From Peptoniphilus vaginalis (GTDB taxonomy: Bacteria > Bacillota > Clostridia > Tissierellales > Peptoniphilaceae), in assembly GCF_900176605.1 (NCBI RefSeq), contig NZ_FXLP01000004.1:372001-436000 (forward strand): a stretch of 64,000 nt of DNA, given 5' to 3'. This document shows, in pieces, positions 8,325-16,294 of the stretch. The notes under the pieces are model-generated. The model saw only the letters and a list, made by a program, of their open reading frames with translations. It was not told the DNA's origin and ran no database searches. The translations under genes were made by a program, and so were the position numbers. Each line of letters opens with the position of its first letter. The stretch's first letter is position 1.

Positions 8325-9197
8325 ATGAAGAAATTATTTATTATAAGTTCCAAGTCAGGCAGGGGTCGTGACAAAAATTTTGAGAGGGAACTTTTAAAAT
8401 ATTTTAAAGAAGATGAAATAAAAATTACAGAGAAGGCAGGGGACACAATTCTCTTTGCAGAGGACTTCAGGGACCAGGCTGGCGACATCCTCTTTATAAA
8501 AGGCGGAGATGGTGCCCTATCAGAAGTTGCCAACGTCCTAAGAGGAAGCAACACAGCCTTAGGACTTGTGCCAGGAGGAACGGGCAACGACTTTTCCAAA
8601 AACTTTAGACCCTTCGACCTTTCAAAAATTTTTAATTATGAAATTTCTCCCATTGACTTAGTGGAAGTAAATGGAAAAACTTGCATAAATGTAACGAGCC
8701 TTGGCTTCGACACCAATGTTCTGAAGTACGCCTATGACATCATGGATAGGAAGAAGCTTTCAGGCAAGCTTGCCTACCTCTACGGGGTTGTAAAAAGTGT
8801 GGCGAATTTAGAAAATGTAAATTTAAAAATTTCTTATTACGACGAAGAAGATAATGAAAGAGAAATCAATGGGAGATTTTTGGTATCTGCCCTTTGCAAC
8901 GGATCCTATTATGGCAATGGATTTAATCCATCACCAAGGGGAAGGCTTGACGATGGACTCTTGAATTTAATCCTGGCAGATGAGATGGGACCTCTTGGAA
9001 TTATAAAATTATTTTCTTCCTATCGCAAAGGCACCCACCTAGGCAAGCCTGGAGTGAGAGAAATTATAACAAGGTCTGGGGTGATTTCATCAGACCAAGA
9101 ATTTTTATACAACATTGACGGAGAAATTTATAGGGCAAGGGACATAAGCTACAAGGTCTTGCCCCAAGCATTAAAGTGGATTTATTTTAAGGAGTGA
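8325..9197 (+). CDS. Diacylglycerol kinase-family lipid kinase (YegS/DgkB-like)
   Basis: A 290-residue cytosolic kinase that would phosphorylate diacylglycerol or a related lipid. It has an N-terminal phosphate/nucleotide loop (ISSKSGRGRDKNFE), the catalytic GGDGALSEVAN near residue 65, and PGGTGNDFSKNF near 86. The family usually has GGDGT, so the alanine is a small deviation, but the catalytic aspartate is kept. Length is normal. It is followed after 4 bp by a racemase-like gene with its own ribosome-binding site, and the two likely form an operon. The exact lipid substrate cannot be read from the sequence. Confidence 0.85.
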   Translation: MKKLFIISSKSGRGRDKNFERELLKYFKEDEIKITEKAGDTILFAEDFRDQAGDILFIKGGDGALSEVANVLRGSNTALGLVPGGTGNDFSKNFRPFDLSKIFNYEISPIDLVEVNGKTCINVTSLGFDTNVLKYAYDIMDRKKLSGKLAYLYGVVKSVANLENVNLKISYYDEEDNEREINGRFLVSALCNGSYYGNGFNPSPRGRLDDGLLNLILADEMGPLGIIKLFSSYRKGTHLGKPGVREIITRSGVISSDQEFLYNIDGEIYRARDISYKVLPQALKWIYFKE

Positions 9198-9201
9198 GAA
9201 G

Positions 9202-9840
9202 ATGAAAGTTGGAGTATTCGCAGGGACTCATGAAGACACAAGGATGGGAGTAGACCTCTTGGAGGGAAGAGGTTTTGAAACTTTGTCCTATCCCATTTCC
9301 AAGAACCCCAAGGACCAATCCCTTCTTCAATATTATTCAAGAGAAGAGTTGACAAGGCTCGTTGAAGAAAAAATTGTAGATGCAAAGGCTAAGGGGGCAG
9401 AGAAAATTTTTATCTACTGCAATTCACTTTCAGCTTCCATTGACATCGACGACCTATCACGTCGCCAGGAAATACAAATTATCACTCCCTTGGACTTTTA
9501 TAAGGAACTTGACTCATCATATAAGAAGTTAATCATCCTGGCAGCAAACTCAAAATCAGCCTATGGTGTTGATGCCCTTGTCTGTGCAAAAAACTTTAGG
9601 GACACAATTTCTCTTGGCATCCTAAGTCTTGTGGAAGAAATTGAAAAGAAGACACCGCCAGAAGAAATCGTAAAGAAGCTGGGACTGAGAGACCTCTTTA
9701 ACTTTTTTAACAAGATGGAAGATGGGCAAGATGGAATCATCCTCGCCTGTACCCACTTCCCCTACATGAAAGAGGAATTTAAAAAATTAACAGACATAGA
9801 GATCCTAGACCCAGCAGAGGACATGATAGATAGACTGTAA
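9202..9840 (+). CDS. Aspartate/glutamate racemase-superfamily protein
   Basis: This 212-residue protein has the two-cysteine layout of cofactor-independent Asp/Glu racemases: YCNSLS near residue 73 (family ACNTAS) and ACTHFPYM near 183 (family GCTHFPL). It is shorter than MurI (about 260 residues) and lacks the usual DSG motif at the N-terminus, which here reads VFAGTHEDTRMG. It is therefore a diverged superfamily member rather than a clear MurI. It is coupled to the lipid kinase upstream and ends at a strong terminator. Confidence 0.7.
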   Translation: MKVGVFAGTHEDTRMGVDLLEGRGFETLSYPISKNPKDQSLLQYYSREELTRLVEEKIVDAKAKGAEKIFIYCNSLSASIDIDDLSRRQEIQIITPLDFYKELDSSYKKLIILAANSKSAYGVDALVCAKNFRDTISLGILSLVEEIEKKTPPEEIVKKLGLRDLFNFFNKMEDGQDGIILACTHFPYMKEEFKKLTDIEILDPAEDMIDRL

Positions 9841-9876
9841 AGTTAAGTGATCCACATAACTAAAAATTGCACGAAA

Positions 9877-9908
9877 AAAAGAGCTTTTTCTTAGCTCTTT
9901 TATTTTTT
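9877..9908 (+). terminator. Intrinsic terminator
   Basis: The stem AAAGAGCT / AGCTCTTT is followed by an interrupted T-run (TATTTTTTT). It closes the lipid kinase-racemase operon. Confidence 0.75.
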
Positions 9909-9918
9909 TACCCACAAA

Positions 9919-10135
9919 AGTGGATAAATTTTATGAAATTGTGGATAAGATTGTATAAATCTTATAAAGTTTCCTTAAATTTCTTGTAAAATTACAAACT
10001 TTTCTTGTTTTATGATAAGATTTTCAAAATGTGCATGAATTGTGCAGAACTTTTCAAGACAAATGTTTAAATTCTTGTGGATAATGTGGATAAATCTGGG
10101 GATAAAGTCTTTATCACAAGTAGGCTTGTGGAGAA
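9919..10135. promoter_or_regulatory. DnaA-box cluster in a convergent intergenic region
   Basis: Three exact copies of TGTGGATAA (complement of the DnaA box TTATCCACA) lie at 9940-9948, 10076-10084 and 10085-10093. Three further sites differ at one base: 9919-9927, 10097-10105 and 10127-10135. All face the same way, and the DNA between them is AT-rich. The flanking genes converge on this spot, unlike a typical bacterial origin, where they diverge. It may be a DnaA-titrating or modulating cluster of the kind known outside oriC in Bacillus, or a displaced origin; dnaB and rplI lie 6-8 kb away. Confidence 0.7.
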
Positions 10136-10154
10136 AAATTTTATTAATTTTTTA

Positions 10155-12041
10155 TCAATCCTCAAGTTCCATCCATTTTTCATAGAGGTCTTCTAAAGTA
10201 TTTGCAAGGCTTTCACGCTCTATTGATAAATCGCTTGCTAGTTGATAATCGCTGTAAGTGTTAGAGTCTGCAAGTTTAGAGTCGATTGTGGATAACTTTT
10301 CTTCGATTGTTGAAATCTCTTTTTCAACTTTTTCTTTTTCCTTGCGAAGGACCTTATTTTTTTTGCGTTCTTCTCTCTCTTCACGCTTTTCCTTTTCAAT
10401 TTCTGTTCTTGACTTGTAGTCATGGTCAAGACCTTCAACCTCTGTGGTCTTTTCAAGATAGTAATCGTAGTTGCCAAGGAAGCTGTTGATGCCCGACTTT
10501 GTCATTTCAAAAATTTTATCAACAGTCTTATTTAAAAAGTACCTGTCGTGGGATATGGATAGGACTGTTCCATCGTACTTTAAGAGGGCATCTTCAAGGA
10601 TTTCCTTTGAGTCGATATCCAAGTGATTGGTAGGCTCGTCAAGGACAAGAAAGTTTGCCCCCTTTAGCATAATTTTTAAAAGTGAAAGTCTTCCACGTTC
10701 TCCACCAGATAGTTCGTCAACGGTCTTAAAGATGTCGTCGCCCACAAAGAGAAACTCTGCTAAGTATTTTCGAATTTGGAAGTGTTCAAGCTTTGGAAAC
10801 TCGTCCCAAATTTCATCCATGACAGTCTTGTCTAAGTTTAAGTTGTCCAGCTCTTGGTAGAAAAATGCAACCTCAACATTAGACCCAAGTTTAACTTCTC
10901 CAGAGCTTGGAGAAAGTTCTCCAGCAATTATCTTAAAGAGGGTGGACTTGCCCACACCGTTGGGACCAATGAGGCCAATCTTGTCGTTTTTGTAAACAAA
11001 GGCACTTAAGTCATGAAAGACTTGGTGGTCGCCAAAGGACTTTGAAAGGTCCTTGATTTCCAAGACATCCTTGCCTGAAGTTTTATTTGGCGTGAAGTGG
11101 AGATTGGTCTTCTTATTTGATGCCGGCATCTCAATCCTCTGCATCTTATCAAGCATCTTCTTACGGCTCTTGCCCTGCTTGATGAACCTGTCACGGCCAA
11201 GATTCATATACCTCTTTATGATCTCTTCCTGCCTCTTGATTTCCTTTTGTTGGTCCTCATACTGTCTCTTTAAGACTTCAAAATCCTTCTTCCTCTGCCT
11301 CATGTAGGTGTCGTAGTTGCCCTTGTAGGATTTGGTTTCTCCATTTTCCAAGAGGACGATCTTGGAGACAATGTTGTTTAAGAAGTACCTATCGTGACTG
11401 ATTATGATAACAGCCTTGTCAATGTCCTTTAGATATTTTTCAAGCCAAGAGATTGCTCCAATGTCCAAGTGGTTGGTAGGCTCGTCAAGTAAGAGCAGGT
11501 CTGCCTCTTCAAGGAGGAGCATGGCTAGTGCCACACGAGACTTTTGCCCGCCAGATAGGGTGGAGATGTCCTTGTCAAAGTCCTCTTCTGTGAAGCCAAG
11601 ACCAATTAGGGTTCCCCTTATCTTTGAATTATAAGAATAGCCATCCCTCTTGTGGAACTCGTCTTGGAGCCTTTGGTACTTCATGAGTTCTTCGTCGAGA
11701 TTGTCGGGGTTAGCGGCAATTATGTGTTCTTGATTTCTCAAGTTTTTTTCAAGTTCTATTAGGTCAGCAAAGATTGAAAGGCAGTTGTCGTAAATAGACC
11801 CCTCAGTGTGAAGGCTAAGTTGTTGCTCTAGGTAACCAACCTTTAAATCCTTCTTCCTAAAAATTTCCCCATCATCATAGGAAAGATTTTCTGTAATTAT
11901 ATTAAAAAGAGTGGACTTGCCACTTCCGTTGATTCCAATGAGGCCAATTTTATCCTTGTCCTCAACTATTAGGTTTCCAGCCCTAATAGTTTCTTCATCA
12001 ATATAGGATTTTTTTATATTCGTTAAACTAAGTATTGGCAT
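10155..12041 (-). CDS. ABC-F family ATPase
   Basis: A 628-residue soluble protein with two ABC ATPase domains and no membrane segments, as in ABC-F translation factors that act at the ribosomal E-site. Domain 1 has GINGSGKST, LSGGQKSRVAL and LLLLDEPTNHLD; domain 2 has GPNGVGKST, LSGGERGRLSL and FLVLDEPTNHLD. A charged linker of about 80 residues joins them, and a C-terminal coiled coil (residues about 530-628) resembles the Uup/YdiF subgroup. The ATG at 12039-12041 was chosen because GGGAGGT precedes it. Housekeeping or antibiotic-protection roles cannot be separated from sequence. Confidence 0.88.
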   Translation of the reverse strand: MPILSLTNIKKSYIDEETIRAGNLIVEDKDKIGLIGINGSGKSTLFNIITENLSYDDGEIFRKKDLKVGYLEQQLSLHTEGSIYDNCLSIFADLIELEKNLRNQEHIIAANPDNLDEELMKYQRLQDEFHKRDGYSYNSKIRGTLIGLGFTEEDFDKDISTLSGGQKSRVALAMLLLEEADLLLLDEPTNHLDIGAISWLEKYLKDIDKAVIIISHDRYFLNNIVSKIVLLENGETKSYKGNYDTYMRQRKKDFEVLKRQYEDQQKEIKRQEEIIKRYMNLGRDRFIKQGKSRKKMLDKMQRIEMPASNKKTNLHFTPNKTSGKDVLEIKDLSKSFGDHQVFHDLSAFVYKNDKIGLIGPNGVGKSTLFKIIAGELSPSSGEVKLGSNVEVAFFYQELDNLNLDKTVMDEIWDEFPKLEHFQIRKYLAEFLFVGDDIFKTVDELSGGERGRLSLLKIMLKGANFLVLDEPTNHLDIDSKEILEDALLKYDGTVLSISHDRYFLNKTVDKIFEMTKSGINSFLGNYDYYLEKTTEVEGLDHDYKSRTEIEKEKREEREERKKNKVLRKEKEKVEKEISTIEEKLSTIDSKLADSNTYSDYQLASDLSIERESLANTLEDLYEKWMELED

Positions 12042-12149
12042 AATGACCTCCCAGATACATTTTAACAAATTAGGAGGACCTTTAAAAGAAGCTAGGCTTG
12101 TGAAGTAGCTTGGAAAGCATTGAATAATAAAATAGGGTAAGCCTATAGG

Positions 12150-12240
12150 ATCTTGTGACTTAATAAGAATTTATGACTTTATATAAGTTTATGACTTTAT
12201 AAATTTTTGTGACTTAGTAAGAATTTGTAAGTTAAGTTAA
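12150..12240. repeat. Degenerate AT-rich direct repeats
   Basis: The gap contains several imperfect copies of a 16-19 bp unit with a TATGACTT or TGTGACTT core. The same style of repeat recurs at 33360-33520 and 63183-63236. No gene is visible between 12042 and 12272. Confidence 0.5.
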
Positions 12241-12272
12241 ATTAAATCTATAAAAATTATAAAAAAAGTCAA

Positions 12273-12303
12273 TAAAAAAACTCTACCTTTAAAAGTAGAG
12301 TTG
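12273..12303 (-). terminator. Intrinsic terminator of the IclR gene
   Basis: On the minus strand ACTCTACTTTTAAAGGTAGAGT forms a 9-bp stem, followed directly by TTTTTTT. It lies just after the IclR-family stop codon. Confidence 0.8.
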
Positions 12304-12307
12304 ATAA

Positions 12308-13054
12308 TTAATCTGAGTATCCTAAATTCTTTGAAAATTCAATTCCAGCATTTTTCACTGCTTCAATGTATTCTTTTTTAGAAGCCTCGTTGATCCTTTC
12401 CTTTGGTATGACAACGCCAATAGCTCCCACAAGTTGGTCCTTGTAGTTAAAGACTGGGGCGCCAATCCCAATAACTGAATCAATGTATTCTGAATCGGAA
12501 ACAGAAAATTTGTTGTTCCTTATTTGCATTAAATCATGCCTCAGCGCTTCCTTGTCAACAGGTACATCAAGGTATTCGGAAAGGTCCTTCTTTAAGTAGT
12601 AGTTTATATAGTCATCAGATTGAAAGGCCAAGATAGTCTTTCTTATTGCTCCCTTGTGGAGGTCAATTTCTATGCCAAAATTTTCCACAATCTTTAGGGA
12701 GTGTTTGCCTTCAGCCTTGGAAAGCATAAGACCCTTGTCGCCAGACTTTATGACAAAATAAGAGTCCTCATTGGTCATATCAGACAAATTTTCAAGGACT
12801 GCCTTGCCAACAGCTTGTGGATCAAGCTTTGAGGATGCCTTAATGCCAAGGGGAATTAGGGCAGGTCCCAGACCATAGAGGTGGGTCCTTTCGTCCTTTG
12901 ATACAAATCCAACCCCTATTAGGGTGGAGAGAATCCTGTGGGCTGTGCTTGGGGGTATATTTAAAAATTCAGAAATTTCTGCAATTGTAAGCTCTCTATT
13001 TTCACTCTTTAAGATGTCTAAAACATTAGCTGCCTTGACTAAACTTTGAATCAT
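12308..13054 (-). CDS. IclR-family transcriptional regulator
   Basis: A 248-residue regulator with an N-terminal winged helix (residues about 1-65; TIAEISEFLNIPPSTAHRIL is the recognition region) and a C-terminal GAF-like effector domain (about 75-245; SVIGIGAPVFNYKDQLVGAI). The ATG at 13052-13054 (MIQSLVKAANV) has AAGGTG 7 bp upstream and matches the usual family start. It is monocistronic and ends at a terminator. An IclR-type palindrome overlaps its promoter, which suggests autorepression. No metabolic target gene is adjacent, so the effector is unknown. Confidence 0.88.
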   Translation of the reverse strand: MIQSLVKAANVLDILKSENRELTIAEISEFLNIPPSTAHRILSTLIGVGFVSKDERTHLYGLGPALIPLGIKASSKLDPQAVGKAVLENLSDMTNEDSYFVIKSGDKGLMLSKAEGKHSLKIVENFGIEIDLHKGAIRKTILAFQSDDYINYYLKKDLSEYLDVPVDKEALRHDLMQIRNNKFSVSDSEYIDSVIGIGAPVFNYKDQLVGAIGVVIPKERINEASKKEYIEAVKNAGIEFSKNLGYSD

Positions 13055-13074
13055 AATTTCACCTTCCAACTTTA

Positions 13075-13103
13075 ATTATACCACATACTGGAAACTATTT
13101 CAT
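13075..13103 (-). promoter_or_regulatory. IclR-gene promoter with embedded IclR-type operator
   Basis: The minus strand has -10 TATAAT (13075-13080) and a -35-like ATGAAA (13098-13103) with a 17-bp spacer. The plus-strand sequence TGGAAACTATTTCAT at 13089-13103 is close to the IclR-family palindrome TGGAAA-N3-TTTCCA and overlaps the -35 and spacer, so bound regulator would block the promoter. Confidence 0.6.
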
Positions 13104-13392
13104 TCTTAGAAATTAATACGCCATAAGTTAATCTAATCGTAAGGAAAGAAAAGAGTCTTTTTATTATTTTAAGTTAAATTTTTATTTTTTGATGAAAAAG
13201 TTAATTAAAGTTAATATTTTGATTTTTTTATTTTTTTTGTGGGAGAGAATATTTTTTATTATGCAAGAAGATATTTTTGATTTATAAATTCTAAAATTTT
13301 AGAAGTTAGTAAGTTTTAAAAATTGAAAGTAAGTAATTCAAAAAAAATTAAATTCTCAGAAAAGAGAAAGATGCGAAAAACAAAAATAAAAA
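13104..13392. other. AT-rich intergenic stretch, no gene seen
   Basis: This stretch between the IclR promoter and the SdpR operators is very AT-rich with long A and T runs. I see no open frame with a ribosome-binding site, no clear RNA structure and no repeat array. Confidence 0.5.
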
Positions 13393-13476
13393 CTATTTAG
13401 ATAAATTTCAAAATAGTCTTGACAGAGAGAAAAAATTTTATATAATTAAATTAACCATTTAGATAATTATCGAAAT
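13393..13476 (+). promoter_or_regulatory. sdpRI promoter flanked by two ArsR/SdpR-type operators
   Basis: The promoter has -35 TTGACA (13419-13424) and -10 TATAAT (13441-13446), spacer 16 bp. Site 1 (13393-13416) is a 24-bp imperfect palindrome with perfect CTATTT / AAATAG arms, just upstream of -35. Site 2 (13457-13476) is ATTTAGATAATTATCGAAAT, palindromic except for one pair, just downstream of -10. The shared TTTAGATAA half suggests the same protein binds both, most simply the ArsR-family repressor encoded next. Confidence 0.75.
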
Positions 13477-13502
13477 AGAATTAAAGGAAGGGAAGTGATC
13501 CA

Positions 13503-13775
13503 GTGTTTTCTGATACCTTTAAGGCCTTGTCAGACCCCGTTAGGCTAGAGATTTTAAACATGCTTAGGTCGGGCAGGATGAACGCAGGAGAAATTGCTGA
13601 CAAGTTCGACCTCTCCAAGGCGACAATCTCCCACCACCTAAAAATTTTAAAAGACCAAGACCTAATTTACGAAGAAAAGGAAAAGAATTTTATTTACTAC
13701 GAACTCAACACTTCAGTTTTCGAAGAAATACTTACATGGATTGTGAAATTCAAAGGAGGTCCAGATGAAAAATAA
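13503..13775 (+). CDS. sdpR: SdpR-like ArsR-family autorepressor
   Basis: A 90-residue winged-helix ArsR/SmtB-family regulator (FKALSDPVRLEILNMLRSGR, then the recognition helix LSKATISHHLKILKDQDLI). It lacks the metal-binding cysteines of ArsR sensors and ends in the SdpR-like FEEILTWIVKFKGG. The start is GTG with an upstream AAGGAAGGGAAG. It overlaps the next gene, an SdpI homolog, by 11 bp. In Bacillus, SdpR represses sdpRI and is sequestered at the membrane when SdpI senses SDP toxin; a similar circuit is inferred here. Confidence 0.82.
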   Translation: MFSDTFKALSDPVRLEILNMLRSGRMNAGEIADKFDLSKATISHHLKILKDQDLIYEEKEKNFIYYELNTSVFEEILTWIVKFKGGPDEK

Positions 13776-14406
13776 ATTTAAACTAAGGAAAGATTCAATA
13801 ATTTCCATAATCGCATCAATTTTACTTGTAGTAATTTTTAATATCTTATTTTATGACAAGATGCCTGCAGAACTTCCAACTCATTGGAACTTCCAAGGGC
13901 AAGCCGATGACTATAGTTCAAAGTTTCATGCTATGGTAGTAATTCAAGGCTTTCTTGTACTTATGAATGCCTTCCTCTGCTTTATGCTAGACAGTGACCC
14001 AAAAAATAAGCAACAATTTAACCTTGTAATGACTATAAGCAAGCTTTCCATGCCCGCAATAATGCTTTTGATTTATATAATAACAGTTATGGCAGGATTT
14101 GGAAGAGAGGTAAAGGTGTCAACGATACTTCCAATTTTCATTGGTCTTTTATTTATCGCCATTGGAAACTACTTTCCAAAGATAAAGAGGAACTACACTA
14201 TGGGGATAAAGCTACCATGGACTCTTAACAGCGACGAGAACTGGAGAAGGACTCACAGGCTTGGCGGAATTTGCTTTATAATAATTGGACTTTCCCTAAT
14301 CCTTTCAGTATTTTTAAAAAGTGAAATTGTATTTTTAGTTCCACTTATACTTGGTGGAATAATTCCAGCAATTTACTCTTACTATCTTTACACTAAGGGA
14401 ATTTAA
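13765..14406 (+). CDS. sdpI: SdpI-family membrane protein
   Basis: A 213-residue integral membrane protein with about six hydrophobic segments. The N-terminal DUF1648-type region (DKMPAELPTHWNFQGQADDYSSK) and the later GIKLPWTLNSDENWRRTHRLGG block are hallmarks of SdpI/YhfL proteins. SdpI gives immunity to the SDP killing peptide and transduces its presence to SdpR. No SdpABC toxin-production genes are in the window, so the pair may defend against peptides from neighbours or serve as a general envelope sensor. The GGAGG before its ATG lies inside the sdpR frame. Confidence 0.82.
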   Translation: MKNKFKLRKDSIISIIASILLVVIFNILFYDKMPAELPTHWNFQGQADDYSSKFHAMVVIQGFLVLMNAFLCFMLDSDPKNKQQFNLVMTISKLSMPAIMLLIYIITVMAGFGREVKVSTILPIFIGLLFIAIGNYFPKIKRNYTMGIKLPWTLNSDENWRRTHRLGGICFIIIGLSLILSVFLKSEIVFLVPLILGGIIPAIYSYYLYTKGI

Positions 14407-14448
14407 AAAAATAAAAAAAGTCTTGGTTGACTTCCAAGGCATAAAAAA

Positions 14449-14483
14449 GCTCTTGCAGATATTTTTGCAAGAGTTTATTTTTT
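14449..14483. terminator. Bidirectional intrinsic terminator
   Basis: The 8-bp stem CTCTTGCA / TGCAAGAG has T-rich tails on both strands (TTTATTTTTT on plus, CTTTTTTAT on minus). It lies between the convergent sdpI and nitrilase genes and can serve both. Confidence 0.8.
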
Positions 14484-14503
14484 GTAAATTATTATTTGCC
14501 AAC

Positions 14504-15298
14504 TTATAATTTTCTATTTCTTCTTGATACTTCAAGGGGAAGTTTTTCTCTTTCCCTCTTCACCTTATGATTTTCTAATTTTAAGACTGCGTAATTTTTG
14601 TCTTCGCCAAGGTCCACTTCTATCTTGCCACTCGGGTCAACTATAAGTGAGTGGGCGTAGGCATTCTTTGACAAGTCATCATCTCTTGCTATGGCAGGTG
14701 AGACCAAATAACATTGGGTGTCAACTGCACGAGCCCTGTTGAGAAGGTGGAAGTGAACTTCGCCAGTCTTCTTCATAAAGGTTGATGGGACAAAGATGAC
14801 TTCTGCTCCATAGTCCCTAAAAGTTTGGAAGAGTTCTGGAAATCTCAAGTCAAAACAAATTGCAAGGCCAAAGGTTCCGTATTCTGTTTCAAAAACTCCA
14901 AGGGACTTGCCACCAGAGATTGTAGCTGACTCCTTATAGCCTTCGATGTCGAAGAGGTTGATCTTGGAGTATCTGTATATTTCTTTTCCAGACTTGTCAA
15001 AGACATAAGACCTGTTGTAGATCTTGTCGCCTGACTTAATTGGAATAGACCCACCAATTAGGTAGACCTCATTATCTTTTGCCACCTGGCTCATCTTCTC
15101 ATAAGTTTCGCCAAAGTCCTCTTCAGCAAATTTTGTGAAGTAGGCGTTTTGGTAGGGGCAGTTCCACATCTCAGGTAGACAAACTACATCTGCTCCTTCT
15201 TTCTTAACAAGGGCTATAGATTCTTCCATTGTCTTTAAGTTTTCTTCCTTGTCGCCCTTAGCAGGCAGCTGAATTATTCCAACCTTAAAATCTTTCAT
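14504..15298 (-). CDS. Carbon-nitrogen hydrolase (nitrilase superfamily, omega-amidase-like)
   Basis: A 264-residue cytosolic amidohydrolase. The Glu-Lys-Cys triad is visible as E in VCLPEMWNCPY (near residue 44), K in RYSKINLFDIEG (near 110) and C in LAICFDLRFPELF (near 147). The DLRFPELF pattern fits the NIT2/omega-amidase and deaminated-glutathione amidase branches, but the substrate is not certain. The ATG at 15296-15298 has GAGGTG upstream; a GTG two codons earlier is less likely. It follows uppP at close spacing and probably shares its transcript. Confidence 0.85.
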   Translation of the reverse strand: MKDFKVGIIQLPAKGDKEENLKTMEESIALVKKEGADVVCLPEMWNCPYQNAYFTKFAEEDFGETYEKMSQVAKDNEVYLIGGSIPIKSGDKIYNRSYVFDKSGKEIYRYSKINLFDIEGYKESATISGGKSLGVFETEYGTFGLAICFDLRFPELFQTFRDYGAEVIFVPSTFMKKTGEVHFHLLNRARAVDTQCYLVSPAIARDDDLSKNAYAHSLIVDPSGKIEVDLGEDKNYAVLKLENHKVKREREKLPLEVSRRNRKL

Positions 15299-15305
15299 AG
15301 ACACC

Positions 15306-16181
15306 TCATATTAAATTTAAAAAGCCAAGGCATAGGACCACTAAGCCGAGGGCAATCCTGTAGTATCCAAAGGGAATGAAGTCGTGTTCACGAACGTAGC
15401 CCAAGAATTTTTTGATAACAACAAGGGCAACGATGTAGGAGATTATACCTCCAAGAAGGATCAAGAACCATTGCCATAGGCTGAAGGAGAAACCAATTTT
15501 TAAAATCTTTAGGGCAGTTGCACCAAGCATGGTTGGGACTGCAAGATAAAAGGAAAACTTGGCAGCACTTGTTCTTGAACAACCAAGTAGCATGGCTCCA
15601 ATAATTGTCGCTGCTGAACGAGATGTGCCTGGCACCATGGCAAGGCATTGGAAGAAACCAATGAAGAGGGCAGTCTTTAGTCCAATGTCATTTAGGCTTT
15701 CGTACTTAAAGCCCTTGTTCTTATTATTTTTTTCCATAAAAATAATTACTATCCCGTAAAAGATAAGTGCTATAGCAACTGTAATGGGATTAAAAAGATG
15801 AGCATCGATGAAGTCATCTAAGAGGAAGCCAAAGAAAGCTGCTGGCAAGAAGCCAACAATGATCTTTGCAATTAGTCTCATTGTCTCAAGGTCCCTGTAC
15901 TTGAATTTTTCTTTTAAGCTTAGGCCATTGTATTTTTCTTCTCCAAGAAGAGGAAGTAATTTTCCCTTGGCAATGGGGTTGATGTCATAGAAGTAGAGAT
16001 AAACTACTGCTAAGATAGCACCAAGTTGGATGATTACACTAAAGGCATTGGAAAAGGACTTGGGTTCAAGTTTTATAAAGCTGTCAGCTATTATAAGGTG
16101 GCCTGTTGATGACACAGGCAAAAACTCTGTAAGTCCCTCGATGATACCGAGGAAGATTACTTTTATTAAATCTAAAATCAT
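15306..16181 (-). CDS. uppP: Undecaprenyl-diphosphatase UppP (BacA)
   Basis: A 291-residue polytopic membrane phosphatase that converts undecaprenyl diphosphate to the monophosphate for cell-wall synthesis, which also gives bacitracin tolerance. The catalytic signatures are EGLTEFLPVSSTGHLII near residue 16 and PGTSRSAATIIGAMLLG near 190. About eight membrane segments are present and length is normal. The ATG at 16179-16181 is preceded by GGAGG at good spacing. The nitrilase gene lies immediately downstream. Confidence 0.95.
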   Translation of the reverse strand: MILDLIKVIFLGIIEGLTEFLPVSSTGHLIIADSFIKLEPKSFSNAFSVIIQLGAILAVVYLYFYDINPIAKGKLLPLLGEEKYNGLSLKEKFKYRDLETMRLIAKIIVGFLPAAFFGFLLDDFIDAHLFNPITVAIALIFYGIVIIFMEKNNKNKGFKYESLNDIGLKTALFIGFFQCLAMVPGTSRSAATIIGAMLLGCSRTSAAKFSFYLAVPTMLGATALKILKIGFSFSLWQWFLILLGGIISYIVALVVIKKFLGYVREHDFIPFGYYRIALGLVVLCLGFLNLI

Positions 16182-16231
16182 ATTAACCTCCAATATTTTT
16201 TCAAAGCTTATTATAACATTTGTCGCAAAAA

Positions 16232-16262
16232 AAATAAAAGACTCTGGCTTTCACAAGAGTCT
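16232..16262 (-). terminator. Intrinsic terminator of the yybS-gdpP-rplI-dnaB operon
   Basis: On the minus strand AGACTCT / AGAGTCT forms a 7-bp stem, followed by TTTATTTTTTTT. It lies between the dnaB stop and the uppP start. Confidence 0.75.
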
Positions 16263-16294
16263 CTAAAAATTTTATTTATTTATCAATCGTTTCT

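Noticed and set aside
9919-10135. Calling the DnaA-box cluster oriC
   Set aside because: Flanking genes converge, dnaA and dnaN are absent and no clear unwinding element was found; left as a DnaA-binding cluster.
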